Assembly (NCBI GenBank): GCA_021733705.1 | Contig: JAIPKF010000017.1 | Span: forward strand, 1-15,715 | Reading direction: 5' to 3' | Length of the DNA stretch: 15,715 bases | DNA from: Chthoniobacterales bacterium | GTDB taxonomy: Bacteria; Verrucomicrobiota; Verrucomicrobiia; Chthoniobacterales; UBA6821 | Part shown: positions 7,693 to 15,540 of the stretch, one piece after another | How the letters are laid out: every line of letters starts with the position of its first letter | Position numbering within the stretch: position 1 is the first letter of the stretch | Notes under the pieces: model-generated | Seen by the model: only the letters and a program-made list of their open reading frames with translations | What the model was told of the DNA's origin: nothing | Databases searched by the model: none | Made by a program: the position numbers and the translations under genes

Positions 7693-8718
7693 ATGCAAAA
7701 AGTGAAGAGTGCTTTTATCCTTGCTGCTGGCAAGGGAACACGTTTACGCCCGCTCACTGAAAAGATTCCCAAGCCTCTTTTGCCGGTTTTTCACAAGCCA
7801 CTAATCACCTTTGCCCTCGATTATTGTATTGCTCTTGGCATTGAAAAACTTGCCCTTAATACATGTCACCTCCATGAAAATTTCTACAATACTTTTCAAG
7901 TTAAAGAGGCAGAGCATCGATTTGGATTAGGACATTATGAGGGGAAATCACTCACCCTCTTTCATGAAAATCCGATCTTAGAAACTGGGGGTGCTTTGGG
8001 TAATGCACGCTCCATTTTGGAACAAGGAACCTTCCTCATTCACAACGCTGATATTTTAAGCGATGCACCACTTCAAGATCTCATCGATCATCACATTCAA
8101 TCAAAGTCTATGGTAACGCTACTCCTTCGCCATGACGGAGCATCCAAAAATGTTGCATACAATAGCAATAGTGGCCAAATAGAAGGATTTAGTGGAACTT
8201 GGAATTCTCTACCATCTCTTCCTTCAAAAGATTCTATTTCCATGGTCTACGCAGGTATTGCAGTGATAGAGCCCTCTTTTTTAGATTGGATTCCTCTTGA
8301 AGGTCCTGCATCGATTATCCCTGCCTTAACAAAAGCTATCGAGCATCATCAAAAAATAGCAGGCTTTGTTCCTCCTAATGATTATTTCTGGAGTGATCTT
8401 GGAACACCAGAATCATACCTCCGAGCCCATCTCCATATTGCTCAAACGAAGTGGAATCCGCCCTACAAGCTAGGCGAAAAAAGCCTCCCTTGGCCACAAG
8501 CTGTTCACCCTTTAGCCACCATAGATCCCTCTGCAACACTTCATTCAATGGTCGTTGCAGGAGCCAATACTTACATTGGCCCAGGTGTACATCTCAAAAA
8601 TTGCGTTATTCTTCCAGAAACAAAGGTTGATCAGCCTGGTGAATTCTCGGAGATGATATTTTTTAAGGACTCTTTTTTTTCAGTAAATAAAAATAATAGT
8701 CCGGATATTTCATGCTGA
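7693..8718 (+). CDS. Sugar-1-phosphate nucleotidyltransferase (NDP-sugar pyrophosphorylase family)
   Basis: This 341-residue cytosolic enzyme joins a sugar 1-phosphate to an NTP. The N-terminal signature FILAAGKGTRLRPLTEKIPK (8-27) carries the nucleotide-binding glycines and Lys27. LETGGALGNA (96-105), NAD (118-120) and FWSDLGTPESYL (232-243) complete the active site. A left-handed beta-helix segment follows (about 271-313: ATIDPSATLHS, ANTYIGPGVHLKNCVILPET). It resembles mannose-1-phosphate guanylyltransferase and MurU-type enzymes, so the substrate is not fixed. The last five residues (PDISC) and the stop codon are encoded by the inserted repeat at 8701, so the native C-terminus has been altered. 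It could use hexose 1-phosphate made by the phosphohexomutase. Confidence 0.88.
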   Translation: MQKVKSAFILAAGKGTRLRPLTEKIPKPLLPVFHKPLITFALDYCIALGIEKLALNTCHLHENFYNTFQVKEAEHRFGLGHYEGKSLTLFHENPILETGGALGNARSILEQGTFLIHNADILSDAPLQDLIDHHIQSKSMVTLLLRHDGASKNVAYNSNSGQIEGFSGTWNSLPSLPSKDSISMVYAGIAVIEPSFLDWIPLEGPASIIPALTKAIEHHQKIAGFVPPNDYFWSDLGTPESYLRAHLHIAQTKWNPPYKLGEKSLPWPQAVHPLATIDPSATLHSMVVAGANTYIGPGVHLKNCVILPETKVDQPGEFSEMIFFKDSFFSVNKNNSPDISC

Positions 8719-8875
8719 TCGTGACGAGGAGGCCGCGAAGGCTGATGGGGTAAGGCAGACGAGCATTTTGATGCCGGGCTGTATGAGCACATACTGCTCA
8801 AATCACAATTCGAGACCAACGCAGTAATGATGAGCTTTCCACAAGCCGTAATAGATTTAGTGTGAAATATCCGGG
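8701..8875 (+). repeat. Dispersed TIR element, copy R1
   Basis: This copy is bounded by perfect 12-bp terminal inverted repeats, CCGGATATTTCA and TGAAATATCCGG (ending at 8874). It contains a hairpin (8776-8799: GGGC, GTATG, loop AGCA, CATAC, GCTC) with a weaker outer stem (8763-8772 with 8802-8811). The last 57 bases (8819-8875) are identical to the end of the 13481 copy. It lies exactly between two convergent genes: the nucleotidyltransferase stop is inside it and the LysE-family stop starts one base after it. There is no transposase ORF inside, consistent with a MITE-like or structured-RNA element. The target-site duplication is unclear. Confidence 0.9.
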
Positions 8876-9487
8876 CTAGTACAAAAGCACTACGATACCA
8901 AAGAGAAAAAGCATAACTCCGGAAATTTTATCAATAAGATGCACCGTTTTTTCTTTTATACGATGATGAAGAACATGGGCCACAATGCTACTAAGAAAAA
9001 GCCACCAGAGGCTCGAGCCTAAAAAGATCCCTAGGACGAGAGCAAAGGCATGAAGATAATCTTGGTGATGACTTCCAATACCAAAACCTGCACAGATCGC
9101 TATAAAAGAAAAAAGTGTTAAGGGATTCATCATCGTCAATAAAACTGTTGTCCCATACGCATGCAAGAGAGAATGCTCCTCACTTTTTTTAACGTGACCA
9201 TGACGCTTATGCTTGAGCATGAGTCGAAATCCAAATGCAACAAGAAATAGCCCACCAAAACAATGAATCCAGGATTGATAAGCCATCATCCATGCCGAGA
9301 GAGCTGTTAAGCCAAGAGCAGCTATGAGTCCATAAAAGGAGTCTGCTGTTGCCGCACCTAATCCTGTCAACAGTCCTATTTTAAAGCCACAGCGCAGAGA
9401 ACGCTGAATGCAAAGAAGTCCAATAGGGCCAACCGGAGCTGCAATAGCAAAACCTACAACGATACCTTTAAGAAAAAGAAGAAACAT
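8876..9487 (-). CDS. LysE/RhtB-family amino-acid exporter
   Basis: This 203-residue inner-membrane protein has about six hydrophobic segments and the family hallmarks: an N-terminal GFAIAAPVGPIGLLCIQRSL (12-31), the GLGAATAD turn (42-49) and MMNPLT in the middle segment. Members export lysine, threonine, homoserine or other amino acids; the substrate cannot be read from the sequence. A histidine/lysine-rich cytosolic loop (HKRHGHVKKSEEHSLLH) lies mid-protein. It sits downstream of ahcY on the same strand after 126 bases, where no clear terminator is seen, so read-through from metK-ahcY is possible; a role in relieving excess homocysteine or methionine is only a guess. The stop codon directly abuts repeat R1. 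Confidence 0.88.
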   Translation of the reverse strand: MFLLFLKGIVVGFAIAAPVGPIGLLCIQRSLRCGFKIGLLTGLGAATADSFYGLIAALGLTALSAWMMAYQSWIHCFGGLFLVAFGFRLMLKHKRHGHVKKSEEHSLLHAYGTTVLLTMMNPLTLFSFIAICAGFGIGSHHQDYLHAFALVLGIFLGSSLWWLFLSSIVAHVLHHRIKEKTVHLIDKISGVMLFLFGIVVLLY

Positions 9488-9613
9488 TGATTCTAAAACA
9501 GATTACTGAGAAATGGGTAAAGTGTCATACTCTACCACAATAATCTCCATAGAAGTTTTACAAACAGCTCTTTTTTACTCAAAACATATGAGGATGGTTT
9601 TTAAAAAGAATAT

Positions 9614-11044
9614 CTAGTAACGATAATGCTCTGTCTTATAGGGCCCTTCGATTGGAATCTCTAAATAGTCGGATTGTTCAGCAGTGAGTTTTGTTAATTT
9701 AACCCCAATTTTTTCTAAGTGAAGACGTGCCACCTCTTCATCTAGTTTCTTAGGCAGGATGTAGACCCCAATTTTATACTCATATCGATTTTTCCATAGC
9801 TCCATTTGGGCCAGTACCTGATTGCTAAAACTATTGCTCATCACAAAGCTGGGATGACCAGTAGCACAGCCGAGATTGACAAGACGTCCTTCAGCAAGGA
9901 GAAAAATTTCGTGCCCATCTGGAAATGTGTATTTATCGACCTGTGGCTTAATATTTGTCTTTTTGATTCCTGGAAAAGAGACAAGGTTATCGACTTCGAT
10001 TTCATTATCAAAGTGGCCAATGTTACAAACAATTGCCTGATCTTTCATCTTTTTCATATGCTCCAGGGTGATCACTTTGAAGTTCCCTGTCGTTGTTACA
10101 TAGATATCACCACGACCCAATGTCTCTTCAACGGTAGTGACTTCATACCCCTCCATTGCTGCTTGAAGAGCATTAATAGGATCGATTTCAGTAATAATCA
10201 CACGGGCTCCTTGACCTCGCAATGATTGAGCAGAGCCTTTTCCAACATCACCATAACCACAAACAACAGCTACTTTTCCAGAAATCATGACATCAATGGC
10301 ACGATTGAGACCATCAACGAGGGAGTGTCGGCATCCGTAGAGATTATCAAATTTTGTTTTGGTGACAGAATCATTCACATTAAATGCTGGAACCAAGAGT
10401 TTCCCTTGCTCGTGAAGCTTATAAAGACGATGTACTCCTGTCGTTGTCTCTTCTGAAACTCCTTTCCAATCCTTAACCATGCCATGCCAGTAGGTTGGGT
10501 TTTCAGCATGAATCTTCTTAAGTAAATTCTTAATGACTTGCTCCTCCTCATTACTAGATGGAGTCGTCACCCAAGCATCTCCATTTTCTAGTTCGTATCC
10601 TTTGTGAAGTAGAAGAGTAACATCACCACCATCATCGACAACAAGCTCAGGACCTTGACCATGAGGATGAGAGAGGGCTTGGTAGGTGCACCACCAATAT
10701 TCCTCAAGGGTTTCACCTTTCCATGCAAAGACGGGAACACCAATGGCAGCCATTGCTGCAGCTGCTTGGTCTTGAGTTGAAAATATATTGCAACTAGCCC
10801 AACGAACACTTGCACCCAATTCAATCATCGTCTCAATGAGAACGGCAGTTTGAATGGTCATGTGCAAAGAGCCAGTGATACGAACGCCAGCAAGCGGTTT
10901 TGAAGAAGAATATTGTTTTCTAATACTCATGAGTCCAGGCATCTCTTTTTCTGCAATAGAGATTTCTTTGCGTCCCCATTCTGCAAGAGAGAGGTCGGCA
11001 ACTTTGAAGTCAGAAAAAGAGGTCATTGAGGTTGGAGTGTTCAT
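9614..11044 (-). CDS. ahcY: Adenosylhomocysteinase (SAH hydrolase)
   Basis: This 476-residue NAD-dependent cytosolic enzyme splits S-adenosylhomocysteine into adenosine and homocysteine, removing the inhibitory by-product of methylation. Seen are GSLHMT (58-63), DDGGD (137-141), the substrate block NVNDSVTKTKFDN (222-234), the NAD-binding loop GYGDVGKG (263-270), and the conserved C-terminal tail ending EHYRY with its NAD-contacting Lys/Tyr. It includes the roughly 40-residue insertion (about 163-202) characteristic of the long bacterial form. The start is an ATG 6 bases after the metK stop, indicating one operon. No Shine-Dalgarno sequence is obvious, so translation may be coupled to metK. 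Confidence 0.97.
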   Translation of the reverse strand: MNTPTSMTSFSDFKVADLSLAEWGRKEISIAEKEMPGLMSIRKQYSSSKPLAGVRITGSLHMTIQTAVLIETMIELGASVRWASCNIFSTQDQAAAAMAAIGVPVFAWKGETLEEYWWCTYQALSHPHGQGPELVVDDGGDVTLLLHKGYELENGDAWVTTPSSNEEEQVIKNLLKKIHAENPTYWHGMVKDWKGVSEETTTGVHRLYKLHEQGKLLVPAFNVNDSVTKTKFDNLYGCRHSLVDGLNRAIDVMISGKVAVVCGYGDVGKGSAQSLRGQGARVIITEIDPINALQAAMEGYEVTTVEETLGRGDIYVTTTGNFKVITLEHMKKMKDQAIVCNIGHFDNEIEVDNLVSFPGIKKTNIKPQVDKYTFPDGHEIFLLAEGRLVNLGCATGHPSFVMSNSFSNQVLAQMELWKNRYEYKIGVYILPKKLDEEVARLHLEKIGVKLTKLTAEQSDYLEIPIEGPYKTEHYRY

Positions 11045-11050
11045 GGATAA

Positions 11051-12286
11051 TTAGGCGATTTTAGAATGGAGTGATTTAGTAATGAGAGCGGCTGCTTTTT
11101 TTAATGCAGGAACTTTATCAATGCGTTCCCAGGTGATATTTTCGAGATCATGAATTTTTCCAAAATGACCGTAGTTGGTTGTTTTAGAATAAATCGGACG
11201 TTTGAGCTTTAAGGTTTCTATGATGTTGGCAGGCTTGAAACAGAAGATTTTTTCGATAGCCATTTTAATCACTTCCTCTGGAATGGTAGCTGTGCCGAAG
11301 GTTTCAATATGAATACTCACAGGATCAGCACATCCGATGGCATAGGCAAACTGAACTTCACATCTCTTTGCAAAACCGGCAGCCACAACATTCTTGGCAA
11401 CATAGCGTCCCATGTAGGCGGCAGAACGATCTACTTTTGTTGGGTCTTTTCCAGAAAAAGCACCTCCTCCGTGGCGTCCCATTCCACCATAACTATCAAC
11501 AATAATCTTTCGACCCGTTAATCCGGTATCACCTTGTGGACCACCGATCACGAAACGTCCTGTTGGATTGATTAAAAACTCTGTCTTCTTAGTGAGCATC
11601 GAAGATGGAATCACTTTGCGAATGACATGATTGATAATGAACTTTTCAATCTCCTGATTGCTGACATCAGAGGTGTGCTGGGTTGAAACAACCACATTCA
11701 CCACATGTGCTGGCACTCCGTTTTCATATTGAACGGAAACCTGTGTCTTAGCATCGGGACGAAGCCACTTTGCTTTGCCAGCCTTACGCAAACGGGTTAA
11801 CTCACGGCCCAAACGATGAGCAAACATGATAGGAGCTGGCATTAATTCTGGAGTCTCATCACAGGCATACCCAAACATGAGTCCTTGATCACCGGCTCCT
11901 TGCTCATGAACTGTTTTTCCACGACTCTTTCGCACATCAACACCTTGAGCTATATCATCACTTTGAGTAGTGATAATGTTATTAATAAAAATTTTCTCAG
12001 CATGAAAAACATCATCATCGTGAATGTAGCCAATCTCCCGAACAACATCGCGAACGATTTTATTAATATTAAGCAAACTATCGATGTTCTTTCCTTTGTA
12101 TTTGGGAATAGAAATTTCACCACCAACAACCACGATGTTGCTCTTAGCATATGTTTCGCAAGCAACACGACTGTTGGGATCAGCTGCTAAGCAGGCATCT
12201 AAAATTGCATCAGAAATAGTGTCACAAACTTTGTCTGGATGCCCCTCCCCGACTGACTCAGAAGAAAAAATAAAATTTTTAGACAT
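11051..12286 (-). CDS. metK: S-adenosylmethionine synthetase
   Basis: This 411-residue enzyme makes SAM from methionine and ATP in the cytosol. Signatures are GEGHPDKVCDTISDAILD (13-30), the ATP/metal motif GAGDQGLMFGYA (130-141), and the phosphate loop GGGAFSGKDPTKVDRSAAYM (273-292). Length and motifs are complete, so it should be active. It is the first gene of a metK-ahcY operon, divergent from an ArsR-methyltransferase fusion. Chlamydiaceae such as C. trachomatis lack metK and import SAM; if this is a chlamydia, it has its own synthesis. A small hairpin lies 8 bases before the ATG. Confidence 0.97.
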   Translation of the reverse strand: MSKNFIFSSESVGEGHPDKVCDTISDAILDACLAADPNSRVACETYAKSNIVVVGGEISIPKYKGKNIDSLLNINKIVRDVVREIGYIHDDDVFHAEKIFINNIITTQSDDIAQGVDVRKSRGKTVHEQGAGDQGLMFGYACDETPELMPAPIMFAHRLGRELTRLRKAGKAKWLRPDAKTQVSVQYENGVPAHVVNVVVSTQHTSDVSNQEIEKFIINHVIRKVIPSSMLTKKTEFLINPTGRFVIGGPQGDTGLTGRKIIVDSYGGMGRHGGGAFSGKDPTKVDRSAAYMGRYVAKNVVAAGFAKRCEVQFAYAIGCADPVSIHIETFGTATIPEEVIKMAIEKIFCFKPANIIETLKLKRPIYSKTTNYGHFGKIHDLENITWERIDKVPALKKAAALITKSLHSKIA

Positions 12287-12294
12287 GGAATAAA

Positions 12295-12307
12295 GCTGCT
12301 TTGCAGC
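12295..12307 (-). promoter_or_regulatory. Small hairpin in metK 5' leader
   Basis: GCTGC-AAA-GCAGC on the minus strand forms a perfect 5-bp stem with a 3-base loop, 8 bases upstream of the metK ATG, where a ribosome-binding site would lie. It could influence translation start or be chance. I see no SAM or SAH riboswitch fold. Confidence 0.3.
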
Positions 12308-12380
12308 AATAAAGGTTTGAAGAATTGTTTAAGTTGCTATGCCGTGAGCTCCCTATTCAAAGAAGAGACAATAATCACTC

Positions 12381-12409
12381 TTGAACACATGAACATATTC
12401 CTATATGTA
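12381..12409 (+). promoter_or_regulatory. Candidate promoter for the ArsR-methyltransferase gene
   Basis: TTGAAC (12381-12386) and TATGTA (12404-12409) are spaced by 17 bases in the 233-base divergent gap between metK and the regulator gene. The -10 box and spacer are covered by the palindrome at 12393-12408, which would suit autorepression. The long distance to the ATG (about 110 bases) weakens the call. Confidence 0.3.
12393..12408. promoter_or_regulatory. Perfect palindrome, candidate operator
   Basis: ACATAT-TCCT-ATATGT is a perfect inverted repeat with 6-bp arms and a 4-bp spacer. It is in the divergent intergenic region between metK and the ArsR-methyltransferase gene, the expected place for a dimeric winged-helix regulator to control both directions. 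No second copy was noticed in the window, and AT-rich palindromes of this size can arise by chance. Confidence 0.4.
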
Positions 12410-12519
12410 AATCTGTTTATTGGCAAGAGTCATTATAAATAAATCTTTTTACAAAAATGTCTATAGAACTCATAAGCGAAAATATTATTCACTGAGCCTC
12501 CTGACTAAGAATTATTTCA

Positions 12520-13443
12520 ATGCCTTCAATACTTCATATAATGCGCTTGCTATCGGAGCCAACGCGCCTACGTCTCATCCTCTTGCTCATGGAAGAGGAA
12601 TTAACCGTTGCAGAGCTCCAAGAAATTTTAGGGATGGCTCAATCGCGGATCTCGGCAAGCCTTGCTCAACTTCGTCGTCAAGGTCTTGTTTCTGATCGAC
12701 GTGTCGGCAAAAATAGCTATTACACAGCTCTTGCTTCTCATTTAGAGCCATTTCGAAAAACCCTTAGTGTTGCTCAAAAAGAACTTTCTGAATCATCCCG
12801 AGATCAACGAGCCTTGAAGCTTATTTTGTATAAACGTCGCGACCGAGCTGCAGAATATTTTGATAAATTAGCTGGAAAATTTGGTCACTCCTATGTTCCT
12901 GGGCGCTCCTGGCAAGCCATGGCTCACGGGTTACTTCGTCTCTTACCACCACTTATCATAGCTGATCTGGGGGCAGGAGAAGGAACCTTATCTCAGCTTC
13001 TGGCACGTTCTGCCCGTAAAGTTATCGCCGTAGATAATGCCCCAAAAATGGTCCAATTTGGTAAAAAAGTAGCGAAGCAAAATGGCTTTAAAAATCTAGA
13101 ATATCGTCTCGGAGATATTGAAAAACCTCCCATTGAAGATTCTTCTGTTGATATTGCACTTCTCAGTCAAGCTTTACACCATGCTAGCAGCCCTCAACAG
13201 GCTATTGATGCCGCTTTTCGCATTCTTAAACCAAAAGGAAAAATTCTTATCCTTGATCTCAATAGCCATAATTATGAACAAGCAAAAAAACTCTACGCCG
13301 ATGTCTGGCTTGGTTTTTCAAGCATTGAACTCCACGAATTTTTAAGAAAGTCAGGGTTTCAACATCTGGAGGTTTATACCGTGGAACGAGAGCAAAAGAC
13401 ACCCTACTTCGAAACGATCCTTGCAACTGGTGTAAAACCATAA
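12520..13443 (+). CDS. ArsR-family HTH fused to SAM-methyltransferase domain, SahR-like regulator
   Basis: This 307-residue protein has an ArsR winged-helix domain (about 1-75; helix-turn-helix TVAELQEILGMAQSRISASL, 29-48, and the wing VSDRRVGKNSYYTA, 57-70). A class I methyltransferase fold follows (about 140-250) with motif I ADLGAGEG (148-155) and the acidic end of strand 2 at VD (171-172). The cysteine-containing metal-sensing motif of classical ArsR proteins is absent. This architecture matches SahR, a repressor of SAM-cycle genes in Proteobacteria that responds to S-adenosylhomocysteine through its methyltransferase-like domain. Divergence from metK-ahcY supports that role here. Alternatively it may be an active methyltransferase. 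ATG at 12520 is the likely start; a later Met (residue 8) is possible. Confidence 0.85.
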   Translation: MPSILHIMRLLSEPTRLRLILLLMEEELTVAELQEILGMAQSRISASLAQLRRQGLVSDRRVGKNSYYTALASHLEPFRKTLSVAQKELSESSRDQRALKLILYKRRDRAAEYFDKLAGKFGHSYVPGRSWQAMAHGLLRLLPPLIIADLGAGEGTLSQLLARSARKVIAVDNAPKMVQFGKKVAKQNGFKNLEYRLGDIEKPPIEDSSVDIALLSQALHHASSPQQAIDAAFRILKPKGKILILDLNSHNYEQAKKLYADVWLGFSSIELHEFLRKSGFQHLEVYTVEREQKTPYFETILATGVKP

Positions 13444-13480
13444 CAATTACAGGAAAAGATGCATGATCAGCATGCACCTT

Positions 13481-13742
13481 AACCCGGATATTTCATACTG
13501 GTTCGTAGCGAGGCGCCGCGAATCCTGATGCAGACACCACCGGCGGTCGGGAGACCGCGGTGGAGACTGCCTTTAGGCAGCCCTGAAAGGTCGAGACGAG
13601 CGGGAGCGAGCGAGTCAACGAAGGTGATGGATTGCGACAACGGCTGTGTGCGTACACACTGCCCGAGGAGCAATTCGAAGCTGACGCAGTAATGATGAGC
13701 TTTCCACAAGCCGTAATAGATTTAGTGTGAAATATCCGGGTT
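13481..13742 (+). repeat. Dispersed TIR element, copy R2 (long form)
   Basis: A perfect 15-bp terminal inverted repeat, AACCCGGATATTTCA and TGAAATATCCGGGTT, bounds 262 bases. It holds an extra GC-rich module absent from R1 and R3: a stem CCACC-G-GCGGTC/GACCGC-GGTGG with loop GGGA (13537-13563) and CTGCC-TTTA-GGCAG (13567-13580). The shared hairpin is at 13629-13676 with inner stem GTGTG/CACAC and outer stem GGATTGC/GCAATTC. The last 57 bases of the common part (13684-13740) equal those of R1. It lies between two convergent genes, 37 bases after the regulator's stop. A 76-codon minus-strand ORF spanning it is not credible. Confidence 0.92.
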
Positions 13743-13848
13743 GAACCTAAACTCTACAATTGAAAAAGACCTGACGCTCTGAACACTTGATATCAAGAGG
13801 CATTCATTCATCTATTGAGATAAAATGATACGACTTTATCTTTTCTCT

Positions 13849-15483
13849 CTAAATAATAATACAAGCTGGACCATGCTTTTGTGCTTTCTCAGCTTTCAAA
13901 TAAAGAGCATGCCCTGCCTTACTAAGGTACTCTGCTTTTTGACCCTGGCCTGCAGCTTCTGCCTCTGCAGCCTGTTCATATAAGCTTGCTGACTTAATCC
14001 TCAAATCAATAATTTGTTTACTAATTTCTGGATTACGATTTGGCTCTTGTGCTTCACTGGCTACTTCTTTAAACCTTTCTATTGCTTTATATAAATAATT
14101 AGTAAATTCATCGTCAGTATCTAACAATGAAGTTTGAGCTAATAGCTCTTCACTTCGAGCCAGCGCTTCTTTTTCAATACAAAGCCACTTATTAACGTTA
14201 AGTTTGGCTTGTTGGTCTTTACTCAGCGTTTCATAGGGTGGACGTAATAGTGTGGTCCTCTCGACTCTGGCTTTAATGAGCTCAGACTGATGAGTGATCG
14301 CATTAAGGAGATGATCTTTTCTAATTAACTTACGATCATCGCCTCCTATTTGCCCAGCCTGTTGTTCTATCTCTTTTTGTAGATCTTGAACCCTCTCTTG
14401 ATATTTCGCTAGTTGAGTGTAATCGTGTTCCAGTTTTTCTGCTAGCATCTCGATTTTATTGGGGCGCTCATTGAGTCGCAGTGCTTCTGAAATTCTAGAT
14501 ACGCGTTGCAGTGCTTCTATTTTAGGAACAGAAGAGGTTGCACTATTTTCAAGATGACCGATTATTGAATTTTGATAACCAAGAGCAGTTTTTAAAACAT
14601 TAATAAGATCTGTCAGCTTCTTGATTTCCTCTGGTTTTTGTTGAGTCTCTGCTACATCGAGTCTTTGTTGATAAGATTCTATTCTTTTAGTAATGCTATC
14701 GCTACGGCTATGGTTTTGAATAAATATAGGATCAATATTTTTATCTAATATTTTATCTAATAATAACTCTTCTGCTAAGGCTTCTTTCCAGGTTTCCTCT
14801 CCTAGATCATTTTTATCAAAACGGTCCGTTGGCTTCCATTGACATTCTTTAGAGTTTCCTGCTGCAGATGGACTCCCTTCTTCCCAGCCAGTATCCGTAA
14901 TTCGATATGTTGTTGAATGGAGGCTATATTCTCGTATTCCAGCCCTGGCTACGACGAGTTCAATCATCCCTCCTAAGATTTCTGAAATGGTTACTGGAAT
15001 CACCTCTTCTACCATAGATTGATGGCCAGAGGTTCCGTTAGGAGCACTCTGTATTTGGAAAGCACTTGTGCTGGTTTTGAGCAATCGATCGCTTTGAGAG
15101 CTGGTATCTGGAAGTGGCATGAGAGTGACTTCTTTCCATCTACTATAGAGTTCTGCATCGCTGATGCTGATAAAATGAAGTGGAAGTGGGGACTCTCCTC
15201 CCATCCATGCATAAGTGTAGTTTCCAGGCTCTCCTAGACGGATGAGGGAGGAGGAGCCTGGGTCTGTTGCCATCTTTTCCTCATAGAATTCTTGGGAGTT
15301 CTTTGCTGGTTCGATTTCGCTAGTCTCGGATCTTCTTGGTGCTTCGAGTCTGTTGAGAAAGGCCCCATAGTCGTCCGATGTAATGATCTCTTGAGCGGAA
15401 TCATGGAGCGGGGCTGCTTGTAAGATCGGTTGGTTACCCATCATGAAGAGGGCAATAGCTAAAAGGGGGAACTGAATATTCAT
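13849..15483 (-). CDS. Secreted coiled-coil protein with C-terminal CaaX-like motif, function unknown
   Basis: I do not recognise this family. From ATG 15483 it is 544 residues. It begins with a hydrophobic stretch (FPLLAIALFMMG, 5-16) and a plausible signal-peptidase site near LQAAP (21-25), although the n-region has no positive charge. Coiled-coil-like charged helices occupy about 263-305 and 343-378, and an alanine/glutamate-rich helical tail about 498-536 (LYEQAAEAEAAGQGQKAEY). The last four residues are C-I-I-I (Cys541), a CaaX-like box as used for host prenylation, after a lysine-containing segment (AEKAQKHGPA). The frame is open upstream to an ATG at 15555, giving MKYPG..., but that start lies in the neighbouring repeat, so I prefer 15483. 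It is bracketed by direct copies R2 and R3. An exported host-interaction protein is an inference. Confidence 0.75.
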   Translation of the reverse strand: MNIQFPLLAIALFMMGNQPILQAAPLHDSAQEIITSDDYGAFLNRLEAPRRSETSEIEPAKNSQEFYEEKMATDPGSSSLIRLGEPGNYTYAWMGGESPLPLHFISISDAELYSRWKEVTLMPLPDTSSQSDRLLKTSTSAFQIQSAPNGTSGHQSMVEEVIPVTISEILGGMIELVVARAGIREYSLHSTTYRITDTGWEEGSPSAAGNSKECQWKPTDRFDKNDLGEETWKEALAEELLLDKILDKNIDPIFIQNHSRSDSITKRIESYQQRLDVAETQQKPEEIKKLTDLINVLKTALGYQNSIIGHLENSATSSVPKIEALQRVSRISEALRLNERPNKIEMLAEKLEHDYTQLAKYQERVQDLQKEIEQQAGQIGGDDRKLIRKDHLLNAITHQSELIKARVERTTLLRPPYETLSKDQQAKLNVNKWLCIEKEALARSEELLAQTSLLDTDDEFTNYLYKAIERFKEVASEAQEPNRNPEISKQIIDLRIKSASLYEQAAEAEAAGQGQKAEYLSKAGHALYLKAEKAQKHGPACIII

Positions 15484-15540
15484 GAAGGGTACGGGATGAA
15501 GAAGAAAAGGATCAGCGGGATTTTGTGAATCATCTCTTAT

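Noticed and set aside
8697..8880. TAGT target-site duplication flanking R1
   Set aside because: TAGT occurs on both sides, but the right copy requires two extra element bases, and R2 shows no equivalent duplication.
12287..12519. SAM or SAH riboswitch upstream of metK
   Set aside because: Only a 5-bp hairpin is visible; none of the conserved core segments of known SAM or SAH riboswitches was recognised.
12420..12695. Plus-strand 91-codon ORF overlapping the start of the ArsR-methyltransferase gene
   Set aside because: It overlaps the HTH coding region in another frame and its translation has no recognisable domain.
13479..13709. 76-codon minus-strand ORF spanning repeat R2
   Set aside because: It lies wholly inside the repeat, runs through the GC-rich hairpins, ends in the TIR-derived MKYPG and cannot be conserved in the shorter copies R1 and R3.
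13481..13742. Integron attC-like site, because the copy ends in GTTGAAC
   Set aside because: The matching left box is imperfect, R1 and R3 lack the GTT core and no integrase or cassette series is seen.
13818..13841. AGATAAA/TTTATCT inverted repeat as terminator of the C-I-I-I protein gene
   Set aside because: The stem is AT-rich with a 10-base loop and no U-tract in the gene's direction; too weak to call.
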